From contig CAMEYM010000005.1 in NCBI GenBank assembly GCA_945947575.1, positions 1 through 64,000 on the forward strand: a stretch of DNA of 64,000 bases, read 5' to 3'. Positions 17,046 to 25,889 of this stretch are shown piece by piece. Every line of letters starts with the position of its first letter. The first letter of the stretch is position 1. Under the pieces are notes generated by a model. It worked only from the letters and a program-made list of their open reading frames with translations. It was not told the origin of the DNA and did not search any database. The DNA comes from Rhizobium sp. Q54. GTDB lineage: Bacteria > Pseudomonadota > Alphaproteobacteria > UBA2966 > CAIVPW01. The position numbers and the translations under genes are program-made.

Positions 17046-18229
17046 TTCGGGGCGGCTGCGGGCGGTGTGGCGCGCTGCTCCATCATGCTGACGAGACCTT
17101 GCGTCGTATTCTGCAATCGATCGACCAAGTACATCGATAGGTTCATCAGCAGCCGGGCAGCGACCGCCGGAGCGCCACGCGTCAAGCGCTCGAGGAATTC
17201 GCGCGTGATCAGAAGGACCTCGGCGTCGGTCATGGCGGCGACGTCGGCGGTACGCGGGCGGCCGTTCAAGAACGACATCTCGCCGAAGATCTGTCCCTTG
17301 CCGAGCGTCTCGAGTACGTGCGCGCCGCCGGACTTGGAACGACCACGCACCTCGAGCGCTCCTGACATCACCATGTACATGTCATGGCCCGGATCGCCGG
17401 TGCGGACGACCAGGTTGCCTTTTTGGGCGCGCACGATGGTGCCGGAGTGGAGCACCTCTTTCACTTCGGCGTCGGCGAGGCCGCGCAAGAGCGGATAGTC
17501 GTCGACGTGCACGCGCTCGGTCAGGTAGCGCACGAACTCGTCGGTGCCCATGACGCGAGCGCAGCTCGGCTGCGCGTAGTCGGCGAAGCGCTTGGCGAAC
17601 CAGGCGCCGTGCGTAGGGTCGTTCGGGAAGGCGGCCGCCATGCGCGCGAATGGCGAGTGCACGCGGGTGAGGTACTCGACGTCGTCGGCCACCAACGCCA
17701 TCGGCACCGACAGGCCGACGTCGGTATCCAAGACGTTCGCCATGAAGCGCCGGTATCCCATGACCTCGTAGAGCGAGACCAGCGGCGGCGCGCAGTTGAT
17801 GAAGTCGAGCCAAACGCCCTTGCTGCGCCCTTCCTGGTAGATGGCCGCGAGCAGTACGCCGAGCGCCTTCGTCCCGCGGTATTGCGGGGCGATGATCAGG
17901 CGCGATGTGAACGACATCGCCGCGCGAGGCACCTCGAGGATCTTATCCAACTCATAGAACCGGACCTGGTGAGACTCGGGCGCGTCGGGTGCCCAGATCT
18001 GACGCAGCGCAGCAACCACTTCGGTGCCGTCGCTCAGGTACAAAACCGTTGCGACGGCGTCGAGATGGTCGGTGATCATCTTGTTCGCATGGTCGGCGGC
18101 GTCCGGACGCTTCTGCATCTCCTCGACCACGACCCGATAGCGCAGCCGGTAGACCGCTTCCTTTTCCTCGCGCGTCGTCGCCTTCGCGACCCGCAACCGG
18201 TTGCCGGCGCGTCCTGTCTCCTCCGTCAC
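17042..18229 (-). CDS. Acyltransferase-like (autoinducer-synthase/FeeM fold) domain fused to a cyclic-nucleotide-binding domain
   Basis: 395 residues. The N-terminal 190 residues look like the GNAT-related autoinducer synthase/FeeM fold: VYRLRYRVVVEEMQKRPDA, DHLDAVATVLYLSDGTEVV, SRLIIAPQYRGTKALGVLL and CAPPLVSLYEVMGYRRF. FeeM-type enzymes make long-chain N-acyl amino acids from acyl-ACP. The C-terminal part (about 245-370) is a cyclic-nucleotide-binding domain with the phosphate cassette FGEMSFLNGRPRTADV, including the Arg that contacts the phosphate. The combination suggests an acyltransferase controlled by cAMP or a similar ligand. It lies between a second such binding protein and an MFS exporter. 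Confidence 0.65.
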   Translation of the reverse strand: MTEETGRAGNRLRVAKATTREEKEAVYRLRYRVVVEEMQKRPDAADHANKMITDHLDAVATVLYLSDGTEVVAALRQIWAPDAPESHQVRFYELDKILEVPRAAMSFTSRLIIAPQYRGTKALGVLLAAIYQEGRSKGVWLDFINCAPPLVSLYEVMGYRRFMANVLDTDVGLSVPMALVADDVEYLTRVHSPFARMAAAFPNDPTHGAWFAKRFADYAQPSCARVMGTDEFVRYLTERVHVDDYPLLRGLADAEVKEVLHSGTIVRAQKGNLVVRTGDPGHDMYMVMSGALEVRGRSKSGGAHVLETLGKGQIFGEMSFLNGRPRTADVAAMTDAEVLLITREFLERLTRGAPAVAARLLMNLSMYLVDRLQNTTQGLVSMMEQRATPPAAAPN

Positions 18230-18242
18230 CGCGTGCTCCTTC

Positions 18243-18725
18243 CTATGCGGGTTTGGCGCCCGGCCAGGGACGCTTGGGTGCGAGGGCCGAGCGGGTGGGG
18301 CCAGCCTCCCCCACGCCGCCGACCCGCTGCGATGTCGCCTGCAGACGCCGTGCGAGCACTAGCGCCAGTGACTTGTACAAGCGCGCCGCCGTCTGCGGCC
18401 GATCGAGGAGGAGGCCGTCGATCGCGGCCTCGCTCAGATCAACCACGTCGACCGGTGTGGTCGTGACAACATCCGCGGTTGCCCGGCCGTCGGCACCCTG
18501 CAGAAAGGAAATTTCACCGACGACGTCGCCGGTCCCCAACGTCGCCAGAACGACGCCGTCGCTGCGGCGTACTTCGGCGCTGCCGGACAGGATCACCGAG
18601 AGCGAGCTGAACGGGGCGCCGGCCCGGACCAGCATCTCGCCGGCGGCACGCGCGCGCAGGGTGCCACGCTCCAAGCATTCGGCGCGCTCGTCGACCGTCA
18701 GGCTATGCAGGAAAGTGTTCGGCAT
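18243..18725 (-). CDS. Stand-alone cyclic-nucleotide-binding domain protein
   Basis: 160 residues. One CRP-type binding domain covers about residues 5-125: FSSLSVILSGSAEVRR, then the phosphate-binding cassette GEISFLQGADGRATADV. No helix-turn-helix follows, so it is not a CRP-like transcription factor. The C-terminal tail is Pro/Ala-rich. It lies 13 bases upstream of the acyltransferase fusion gene, which carries a second copy of the same domain. They are probably in one operon. Confidence 0.8.
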   Translation of the reverse strand: MPNTFLHSLTVDERAECLERGTLRARAAGEMLVRAGAPFSSLSVILSGSAEVRRSDGVVLATLGTGDVVGEISFLQGADGRATADVVTTTPVDVVDLSEAAIDGLLLDRPQTAARLYKSLALVLARRLQATSQRVGGVGEAGPTRSALAPKRPWPGAKPA

Positions 18726-18783
18726 GCGATCCCCGGCGCGCCCGGCGGCACGCTACCGGAGACAGGCAGGGGAACCAACTGGC

Positions 18784-20130
18784 TTACTGCGGCAGCGGCA
18801 CCCCTGCCTTCTCGAAGGCTGCCTTCTGCCGCTTTCCGAGGGCCTTCACGTCGAAGTCCTCGATCAGGTCGTGGAACATGCGATGCCAGTTGAGCTTGGC
18901 GCGCAGCCGCAGGAACACGGCGCCGAGGCCCACCGAGGCGCGATTCATGAACACCCACTCGCGCGGCGGTGTCACGCCGCCTTCTTCGCGCAAGCGGCGG
19001 TGTACCTCGCGTGCGATGTCCTCGCCGAAGATGCCGCGCGCTTCGATCTCCTGCAGCCGTCGCGGCCGGTCCTCGAGGAGCGGTGCGTAGAGGAACTCCG
19101 CCCAGGTTCGCAGCACCTCGACCACCGCGGGCGTCAGACGCTCGAAGCCCCACGTCGTGAAGGCGTGCATCGCGAGATCCTGGTCGTCATCCCGCACCGA
19201 CCGGTAGAGGTCGATGACTCCTTCGATGAACTTCGGTTCGAAGGCGCGGATGCAACCGAAGTCGAGCAGGTTGATCGAGTCGTCCTCGGCGACCGTGTAG
19301 TTGCCGAGGTGCGGGTCGCCGTGGATGACGCCCGCTTGGTAGAACGGCACGTACCACGCCCGGAACAGCGCCTCGGCGACCTGGTTACGCACGGATTCGG
19401 GCGCGCTCTCCATTTCGGCAAGCGCACGCCCTTCGAGCCACGTCATGGTGAGCAGCCGCTTGGTCGACACCTCGGGCAGCACGCGCGGCACGTGCACGCG
19501 CTCTTCTTTCGCCAACAACGCCGCGTACAGATTCATGTGTCGCGCCTCCAGCTCGTAGTCGAGCTCCTCCCGCAGGCGCGCACCGATCTCGGTGAGCACG
19601 TGGCGCGTGTCGATGCTGCGGTCGAGACGGCGATAGATCGCCAGGATCATCGACAGCTGGCCGAGGTCGGCTTCGACCGCCGCCGCCATGTCGGGGTACT
19701 GCAGCTTGCAGGCGAGCGCGCGGCCGTCCAAGGATTGCGCGCGATGCACCTGGCCGAGCGACGCGGCCGCGGCGGACGTCTTGTCGAAGGTGGAGAACTG
19801 TTCGCCCCAATTGGGCCCGAGCTCGCTGCCCATGCGGCGCTGCACGAACGCCCAGCCCATCGCCGGCGCGTTCGCCTGCAACTCGCTCAGCTCGCGGGCG
19901 AAGTCGGCCGGCAGCGCTTCCGGAATGGTGGCGAGCATCTGCGCCACCTTCATGACCGGGCCCTTGAGGCCGCCCAGTGCGCGCTTCAGCTCGCTGGCTA
20001 CCGCCCCTTCCTTGCCGCCCATCAGGCGCCCGGATGCGGCGCGCGCCGCCACGCCGCCGATCGAGGCGGAGACGCGCGCGTAGCGCGTCAGTCGTCCAGC
20101 TAGCGAGTCGCGCTCACGTCCAGCGGCCAT
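18784..20130 (-). CDS. ABC1 (UbiB/ADCK-like) atypical kinase family protein
   Basis: 448 residues with the ABC1 core: the inhibitory-type helix MKVAQMLATIPEALP (KxGQ position reads KVAQ), the Ala-rich loop ASLGQVHRA, the Lys in ACKLQYP, GDPHLGNY (catalytic loop) and LLDFGCIR (metal-binding Asp). Members support ubiquinone synthesis or lipid handling. The absence of UbiB-type C-terminal membrane helices points to the ADCK-like subgroup. It lies 12 bases downstream of the epimerase gene. Confidence 0.85.
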   Translation of the reverse strand: MAAGRERDSLAGRLTRYARVSASIGGVAARAASGRLMGGKEGAVASELKRALGGLKGPVMKVAQMLATIPEALPADFARELSELQANAPAMGWAFVQRRMGSELGPNWGEQFSTFDKTSAAAASLGQVHRAQSLDGRALACKLQYPDMAAAVEADLGQLSMILAIYRRLDRSIDTRHVLTEIGARLREELDYELEARHMNLYAALLAKEERVHVPRVLPEVSTKRLLTMTWLEGRALAEMESAPESVRNQVAEALFRAWYVPFYQAGVIHGDPHLGNYTVAEDDSINLLDFGCIRAFEPKFIEGVIDLYRSVRDDDQDLAMHAFTTWGFERLTPAVVEVLRTWAEFLYAPLLEDRPRRLQEIEARGIFGEDIAREVHRRLREEGGVTPPREWVFMNRASVGLGAVFLRLRAKLNWHRMFHDLIEDFDVKALGKRQKAAFEKAGVPLPQ

Positions 20131-20142
20131 CGGGCTCCGGGT

Positions 20143-21117
20143 CTAGACGCCATGATACTCCCGGTACCAGGCGACGAATTTCGGCACCCCCACGTCGATC
20201 GGCGTGCGCGGCTCGAAGCCGAGGTCACGGCGCGCCGCCTCGATGTCGGCATAGGTAGCGCGCACGTCGCCGGGCTGCATCGGCTCCAGGACCTGCTTTG
20301 CTTTCTTGCCGATTGCTTTCTCCATCACGGCGATCAGCTTCAGCAGCGGCTCGGACTCGTTGTTGCCGAGATTGTAGACGCGGTGTGGCGGCTTGATGCT
20401 CGCCGGCGGGTTGCGCAACGCTGCGAGCACGCCCGCGACGATGTCGTCGATGAACGTGAAATCGCGCGACATGTCGCCGCGATTGAAGACGCGGATCGGC
20501 TCGCCCGCGAAGATCGCCTTGGCGAACAGGAACATCGCCATGTCGGGCCGGCCCCACGGTCCATAGACCGTGAAGAAGCGCAGACCGGTCTGCGGGATGC
20601 CGTACAGGTGGGCGTAGCTAAAGCTCATCAATTCGTCGGCGCGCTTGGTTGCGGCGTACAGCGAGATCGGCCGATCGACCCGATCCTCGACGGCGAACGG
20701 CAGCTTGTCGTTGCCGCCGTAGACCGAGCTCGAGCTTGCATACACGAGATGCTCGAAACCATCGGTGTGACGGCAGTACTCCAGAATGGCGAGGTGGCCG
20801 ATGATGTTGGCGCCGATGTACTCGAACGGATGTTCGAGAGAATAACGCACGCCGGCCTGCGCCGCGAGGTGGACGACGCGGCGGATCGGGCCGAACGGCG
20901 CCAAGGTCGTGGCGAGCTTCTCGTGCTCGGCAAGGTCCGCCTTGATGAAGGTGAAGCCCTTGTGGCGCCGCAGGCGCTCGAGGCGCGCCTCCTTGAGACG
21001 CACGTCATAGTAGGAGCTGATGGCGTCGAGGCCGACGACCGTCTCGCCGCCGGCGAGCAGCGCCTCGGCGACGTGGTAGCCAATGAAACCGGCAGCGCCG
21101 GTCACCAAAACCGTCAT
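20143..21117 (-). CDS. NAD-dependent sugar epimerase, UDP-glucuronate 4-epimerase type
   Basis: 324 residues. It has the Rossmann motif VTGAAGFIGYHVAEALL at the N-terminus, VVHLAAQAGVRYSLEHPFEY, SSSSVYGGNDKLPF, and the catalytic Tyr/Lys pair in SLYAATKRADELM. TGLRFFTVYGPWGRPDMA is typical of the GAE/LspL group that interconverts UDP-glucuronate and UDP-galacturonate for envelope polysaccharides. No other polysaccharide gene is next to it. Confidence 0.87.
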   Translation of the reverse strand: MTVLVTGAAGFIGYHVAEALLAGGETVVGLDAISSYYDVRLKEARLERLRRHKGFTFIKADLAEHEKLATTLAPFGPIRRVVHLAAQAGVRYSLEHPFEYIGANIIGHLAILEYCRHTDGFEHLVYASSSSVYGGNDKLPFAVEDRVDRPISLYAATKRADELMSFSYAHLYGIPQTGLRFFTVYGPWGRPDMAMFLFAKAIFAGEPIRVFNRGDMSRDFTFIDDIVAGVLAALRNPPASIKPPHRVYNLGNNESEPLLKLIAVMEKAIGKKAKQVLEPMQPGDVRATYADIEAARRDLGFEPRTPIDVGVPKFVAWYREYHGV

Positions 21118-21246
21118 GGAGTCCCAGGAACAAAACGATGGGCGGCGCCGAAGGTCCTCCGGCGTCGCCCCTCAGGCAGCCTAGCACCGCCGCGCTTGGC
21201 TGCGAAGTTCACACGCATCGCGCAGGGAGCGCGCCTCCGGCGCGAC

Positions 21247-21552
21247 TCAGTGCGAGGCGGTCTTGGCGCCCTTGTCGAAGGTGGCTTTCTGGTCGGCCGA
21301 CGCCTCGTTCTGGTACTTCGCCTTCCATTCGGCATAGGGCATGCCATAGACGATGGCGCGTGCGTCCTCGTAGCTGATGTCGTTGATGCCGCGCTCCTCG
21401 GCGGCGGCCCGGTACCACTTCGCCAGGCAGTTGCGGCAGAAGTGCGCGAGGTTCATCAGGTCGATGTTCTGCACTTCCTTGTGCTCGTCGAAGTGCTTGA
21501 GCAGGCGGCGGAACGCTGCCGCCTCGAGCTCGGTGCGCGTACGGTCGTCCAT
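21247..21552 (-). CDS. DUF1244 family protein
   Basis: 101 residues. The central block NLAHFCRNCLAKWYRAAAEE, followed by DARAIVYGMPYAEWKAKYQ, is diagnostic of DUF1244, a short cytoplasmic family of unknown function common in Proteobacteria. Two cysteines (CRNC) might bind metal. Start is the ATG at 21552. It stands between the epimerase and the amidohydrolase on the same strand. Confidence 0.88.
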   Translation of the reverse strand: MDDRTRTELEAAAFRRLLKHFDEHKEVQNIDLMNLAHFCRNCLAKWYRAAAEERGINDISYEDARAIVYGMPYAEWKAKYQNEASADQKATFDKGAKTASH

Positions 21553-21591
21553 GTCTGGGTGCTCCCGGATGCGGTCGCGATTGGCTCTATC

Positions 21592-22404
21592 TTAGGCCGC
21601 GCCCCGCGCCGCTGTCGCCCGCCCAAGGACCTTGGTGTCCAGGGCCTCTCGTGCCGCCGTCAGGAGCGCGCCCAGGCGCCGGGTCCAGGCCGTGATGCCG
21701 GCGTCGTCGGAAAGCAGGTCCTGGCGCACCTCGATCAGCACGTGGGGGCGGCCGTACTCCTCGCCATGGCGGCGGCAGGTGTAGCCCTCCGGGTGGCTGC
21801 CCGAGTACGGCTCGTTGTCGCCCACCACGAGGTCGCCGTCCTGGCGCAACGCCGCCAGGAGGAACTCGGCAACGCGGCGGTCGCGGTCCGACAGGATGCC
21901 GACGTGCCAGGGCCGCGGCGCATCGCTGAGGACCGGCGTGAAGCTGTGGATCGAGGCAAGGAGCGGCGCCCGGCCTTCTTGCTCCACCGCTGCGAGCGCC
22001 GCGGCCACGCACCCGTGATAGGGCTCCAGGTAGGCGCGTTCGCGCCGCGCCCGCTCCTGCGACGACAGGTCGCGGTTGCCGGGAACCGGGATGCCGTGGC
22101 TCAGCGCGGGCATCGAGGTCGTGTGGCCCGGCGCGCGGTTGCAGTCGATGACCAGCCGCGACACGCCCGAGAGCACCGCGGGAACCCCGAGTTGCTGCGC
22201 CAACGCGCGGGTCAGCGCGGCAGCGCCGATGTCCCAGGCGACGTGCAGCGACAGGGCGGCGGGATCGAGGCCGAGCCCGGCCAGCCGCCGCGGAATGCGG
22301 TTGCTGGCATGGTCGCAAATCAGCACAATGCCCGCCCGCGTGGTGCCGGCGATGGCTTCGTACAGGAGCCCTTCTTCGGGGTCGTTGCGTGCCGCGTTGG
22401 TCAG
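21592..22404 (-). CDS. N-formylglutamate amidohydrolase family protein
   Basis: About 244-270 residues. The core has ICDHASNRIPRRLAGLGL, SRLVIDCNRAPGH, IHSFTPV, GDNEPYSG and PHVLIEVRQDLL, the set seen in N-formylglutamate amidohydrolases, which deformylate N-formyl-L-glutamate using zinc. The first ordinary start codon (GTG at 22326) would begin only three residues before the conserved ICDHASN strand. The frame is open further, and a CTG at 22404 with GGAGGC six bases upstream gives a more normal N-terminus (LTNAARNDPEEG). I take the CTG as the probable start. Confidence 0.8.
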   Translation of the reverse strand: MTNAARNDPEEGLLYEAIAGTTRAGIVLICDHASNRIPRRLAGLGLDPAALSLHVAWDIGAAALTRALAQQLGVPAVLSGVSRLVIDCNRAPGHTTSMPALSHGIPVPGNRDLSSQERARRERAYLEPYHGCVAAALAAVEQEGRAPLLASIHSFTPVLSDAPRPWHVGILSDRDRRVAEFLLAALRQDGDLVVGDNEPYSGSHPEGYTCRRHGEEYGRPHVLIEVRQDLLSDDAGITAWTRRLGALLTAAREALDTKVLGRATAARGAA

Positions 22405-22499
22405 CCTGCCGCCTCCAAGATTTGGCGTACCCCTTATACTACCGCCCAGCCCCCGCGGACGGCGCCTCCCGGCGCAACGGGGCTTGAGCTGAACCTGTC

Positions 22500-23936
22500 A
22501 TGCGTCGCCAGCGCAATATCAAGATCATTGCCACCCTCGGACCGGCGAGCTCAACGCTGCCGTTGATCCGCGCGCTATTCGAAGCCGGCGCCGACGTCTT
22601 CCGGCTCAACTTCAGTCACGGGGATCACAAGACGCACCGCGACGTGTTCAACATCATCCGCACGCTCGAGGCGGAGGTTGGACGCCCGATCGGCATCCTC
22701 GGTGACCTGCAAGGCCCCAAGGTGCGCATCGGCACTTTCGTGCAGGGCCCCGTCATCCTGCGCACCGAGCAGACGTTCCGGCTCGACCTCGATCCGCTGC
22801 CGGGTGACGCGACGCGCGTGTGCCTGCCGCATCCCGAGATCTTCGCCGCGGCCACGGTCGATACCGAGCTCCTGATCGACGACGGGCGCCTGCGCCTGCG
22901 CGTCACCAAGTCGAGCCCCGACGTCCTGGAAACGGTCGTGCTTGCGGGCGGCCGCATCTCCGACCACAAGGGTGTCAACGTTCCCGGTGTTGCGCTGCCC
23001 CTGAAGCCGCTGACGCCCAAGGACCGCATCGACCTCGACTTCGCGCTGTCGCTCGGCGTGGACTGGATCGCGCTGTCGTTCGTGCAGCGCGCCCAGGACG
23101 TCGCCGAGGTGCGCGAGTTGATCGCCGGGCGTGCCGGCTTGATGACCAAGGTCGAGAAGCCGACTGCGATCGACGAAATCACCGCGATCCTCGCCTTGTC
23201 CGACGGCCTCATGGTGGCGCGCGGCGACCTCGGCGTCGAAATGCCGATCGAGGCGGTGCCGGGCCTGCAGAAGCGGCTGGTGCGCGCGGCGCGCAGCGCC
23301 GGCAAGCCGATCGTCGTGGCGACGCAGATGCTGGAGTCGATGATCCACGCGCCGACGCCGACCCGCGCCGAAGTCTCCGACGTTGCTACCGCGGTCTACG
23401 ACGGCGCCGATGCCGTCATGCTGTCGGCGGAGTCCGCGGCAGGCGCCTATCCGATCTCTGCCGTGCGGATGATGGCGCGCATCGCCGAGCAGACCGAGAA
23501 GGATCCGCTCTACCGCGCCATCATGAACGCCGACAAGCCGAAGCCGGAATCGACCGCGGCCGACGCCATCAGCGCCGCCGCAGCGCAGACTGCCGAGACA
23601 CTGGGCGCCGCCGCCATCGTCGGCTACACCGACTCCGGATCGACGGCGCTGCGCGCGGCGCGCGAGCGCCCGACGGTGCCGATCATGGGCCTGACGCCGA
23701 AGGTCGCGACGGCGCGCAAGCTCGCGATCGCGTGGGGCGTACACAGCGTGCCGACGCGTGATCCGTCGGGCTTCAACGAGATGCTCGACATCGCCCTGGA
23801 GGCCGCTCTCCGCGACGGCTTCGGTCAGGTGAACGACCGCATCGTGATCATCGCGGGCGTGCCGTTCGGCTCGCCCGGCGCCACCAACATCATGCGCATC
23901 GCGCGCATCCCCGAGGCAGGCGGCAGCGGCAGCTAG
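22500..23936 (+). CDS. pyk: Pyruvate kinase
   Basis: 478 residues, normal length. Motifs in order: KIIATLGPASS, FRLNFSHGDH, GDLQGPKVRIG, FVQRAQDV, TKVEKP (catalytic Lys), VARGDLGVEMP, ATQMLESMI and AVMLSAESAAGAYP, then the allosteric C-terminal domain. It makes pyruvate and ATP from phosphoenolpyruvate. It is divergent from the amidohydrolase gene and convergent with the cyclase-like gene. Confidence 0.96.
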   Translation: MRRQRNIKIIATLGPASSTLPLIRALFEAGADVFRLNFSHGDHKTHRDVFNIIRTLEAEVGRPIGILGDLQGPKVRIGTFVQGPVILRTEQTFRLDLDPLPGDATRVCLPHPEIFAAATVDTELLIDDGRLRLRVTKSSPDVLETVVLAGGRISDHKGVNVPGVALPLKPLTPKDRIDLDFALSLGVDWIALSFVQRAQDVAEVRELIAGRAGLMTKVEKPTAIDEITAILALSDGLMVARGDLGVEMPIEAVPGLQKRLVRAARSAGKPIVVATQMLESMIHAPTPTRAEVSDVATAVYDGADAVMLSAESAAGAYPISAVRMMARIAEQTEKDPLYRAIMNADKPKPESTAADAISAAAAQTAETLGAAAIVGYTDSGSTALRAARERPTVPIMGLTPKVATARKLAIAWGVHSVPTRDPSGFNEMLDIALEAALRDGFGQVNDRIVIIAGVPFGSPGATNIMRIARIPEAGGSGS

Positions 23937-23947
23937 AGCTGCCGCGC

Positions 23948-25768
23948 TTACTCCGTCAGCATCTCCGATTCGTCGCGCCACTGCGCTTCGAACACCGGCA
24001 CCTTCTCGGCGAAGCCCTTGAACTCGGCGGCGCCGAGGTCCTTGAATTTCAGGCCCTTGCCCGTGCACAGGTCGAACACCAGCTTGGAGACCGCAATCTG
24101 GTCCTGGCCGGCGTAGGCCATGACGCGCGCCGCCATCTGAACCGGCGTGCCGAACAGGTCGTTGTTCTCGGCGATGGGTTCGCCGGCGTTGATGCCGATC
24201 TTGACGTGCAGCGGCAGCTCTTGATTGACGCCGGAATGCGCCTTGGCGCTCTTCTGGATCTCCACCGCGGCCTGCACGGCTTCGGACGCCACCGGGAACG
24301 ACGCCATGATGCCGTCGTTGGTCTGCTTGATCTCGGTGCCGCCGTGCATGCGCAGCGACTCGCGCACGATGCGGTTGTGCGCATGCAGCAATTTGGCGGT
24401 GTTCTCGTCGCCGGTCGTCTCGGTGAAGGCGCCGATGATGGAGGTGAACATGACGGCGACGGTGCCGCCCTGTTGCTTCTTCTCGTTGCCCTTCGAGTTC
24501 CAGTGGTCGAGGGCATTCTCGAGGAACATGCCGATGTTGCCCTCGGAGTCGCTGCCCATCGCAGCCTCGTCCTCCTGGGAGAGCTCGCCGCTTGCGGCCT
24601 TGGTCCGCAGATCCTCGTCCTTGAGGTAGATCGCCATGGCTTCGCGCCCGGCGCGGAACATGTCGAGGTAGCGCGGCTCCAATAGATAGTTCTCGTGCTT
24701 GTCGGCGAACTGCGCGGCGCGGTCGTTGCCGCGGCCGGCGGCGCGGATCACCGCTGCCATGATCTCCTTGTTGCGATCCGGCATCGACTTGCGCTCGGCG
24801 TACGCCTCGGCCGCGCCGGCGAGGAACAGGTCGCAGCCGAACTGGTTGAACGTCGATAACTTGCCGCCCTTGAGGAACTGCGAGCTCGACTTCATCAGGA
24901 AGTCCACGCAGCGGGCGAAGAACGTGATGATCGACTTCTTCGCCTCGGTGATCTCCGGTCCACTGTCGCCTTCGAGCTCCGGCGGCGGTGGTGGGTTCTT
25001 GGACTGGGCGGATTCGGCCGGCGCCTCCCGCTTGCCAGACTGCTTGTCCGTGGCGCCCTCCTTGCGTGCCTCCCGCTCGTCGCGGGCTTCACGCGCCAGG
25101 CTCTTAGGCTTGGCGGCAGGCCGCGTGGTGCGGCCGGCCGGCCGGCGCGGCCCCCCGCCTTGGACCTGGAATGCCTGGCTGAATTCGCGCCACGACAGCA
25201 TGTTGGGGAGGATCAGCAGCAGCGAGGCGATGAAGAGCCCGACGAAGACCTTCGTCTGAATCCCTTCGCGGTCGAGGATGAACGTAAAGATCCCGTAGAG
25301 GTCGAAGTAGGCGAAGGCGTACGAAGTCAGGCCCGCTACGAACAGCGCCGAAAGGCCGGCGGCCAGCAGCTTGAACACGACGAGGAACGGTGCGGTGGCG
25401 CCCTGTGGCTTAGTGCCGCGCTGCACGAGCACCGGCACGTCGTCGTCGCCGTCATCGTCTTCCTTATCGCCGTCGACGCTGCTCTGCGCCGGAGCCACCT
25501 CGGCGGGCTTCTCGCGCTCCTTGCGCACGGCAATGCCAAGCTGCGGCACCGCCGGGTTGTTGGACTTGCTCCAAACGCCGACTTCCTTGGTTTCGCCCGT
25601 GGTCGGGTTGAACGTCTCCTCGACCAGAGTGACCCCAAGGACCCCCTGGCGCATCAACAGCGCCTCGGCAGCCTTTTTGGCTTCCTCCCGTTGTTCCGAT
25701 GGAAAGCTGCGGTCACGGGTCCAGCGGCCGCCCTGGTGGCGGTAGACCGCATAGACGACTTCGTTCAA
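23948..25768 (-). CDS. Membrane protein with divergent class III nucleotidyl cyclase domain
   Basis: 606 residues from a TTG start at 25768, chosen because AGGAGGGG lies about 7 bases upstream. A 70-residue N-terminal domain (VYAVYRHQGGRWTRDRSF) is followed by an acidic linker. Two membrane helices (about 130-155 and 175-195) and a charged linker come next. The cyclase homology domain runs from about 434 to the end. The domain is degenerate: the first metal-binding Asp of F-x-D-I is Ser (FTSI, 441-444) and the transition-state Asn reads Gln in TPVQMAAR, while the second metal Asp (TNDGIMASF) and the Arg remain. It may bind rather than cyclise nucleotides. Confidence 0.72.
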   Translation of the reverse strand: MNEVVYAVYRHQGGRWTRDRSFPSEQREEAKKAAEALLMRQGVLGVTLVEETFNPTTGETKEVGVWSKSNNPAVPQLGIAVRKEREKPAEVAPAQSSVDGDKEDDDGDDDVPVLVQRGTKPQGATAPFLVVFKLLAAGLSALFVAGLTSYAFAYFDLYGIFTFILDREGIQTKVFVGLFIASLLLILPNMLSWREFSQAFQVQGGGPRRPAGRTTRPAAKPKSLAREARDEREARKEGATDKQSGKREAPAESAQSKNPPPPPELEGDSGPEITEAKKSIITFFARCVDFLMKSSSQFLKGGKLSTFNQFGCDLFLAGAAEAYAERKSMPDRNKEIMAAVIRAAGRGNDRAAQFADKHENYLLEPRYLDMFRAGREAMAIYLKDEDLRTKAASGELSQEDEAAMGSDSEGNIGMFLENALDHWNSKGNEKKQQGGTVAVMFTSIIGAFTETTGDENTAKLLHAHNRIVRESLRMHGGTEIKQTNDGIMASFPVASEAVQAAVEIQKSAKAHSGVNQELPLHVKIGINAGEPIAENNDLFGTPVQMAARVMAYAGQDQIAVSKLVFDLCTGKGLKFKDLGAAEFKGFAEKVPVFEAQWRDESEMLTE

Positions 25769-25889
25769 AAAACGACCCCTCCTGACCCGGCTGCCCTGGT
25801 GCCCCTCCCAAGGTACGCAGGACGGCCGAGTGTAGTTACCGCTGCCTAGCCCTGGCAACGCTGCGGCTGTGGCCGAAATCACGGTCCAG

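Noticed and set aside
17042-18229. Calling the acyltransferase-like protein an acyl-homoserine-lactone synthase
   Set aside because: It lacks a nearby LuxR partner and the C-terminal half is a cyclic-nucleotide-binding domain; only the fold family is supported.
20152-22566. An 804-codon plus-strand frame across the epimerase, DUF1244 and amidohydrolase genes
   Set aside because: It spans three recognised minus-strand genes and their gaps, and its product has no domain. It is a GC artefact.
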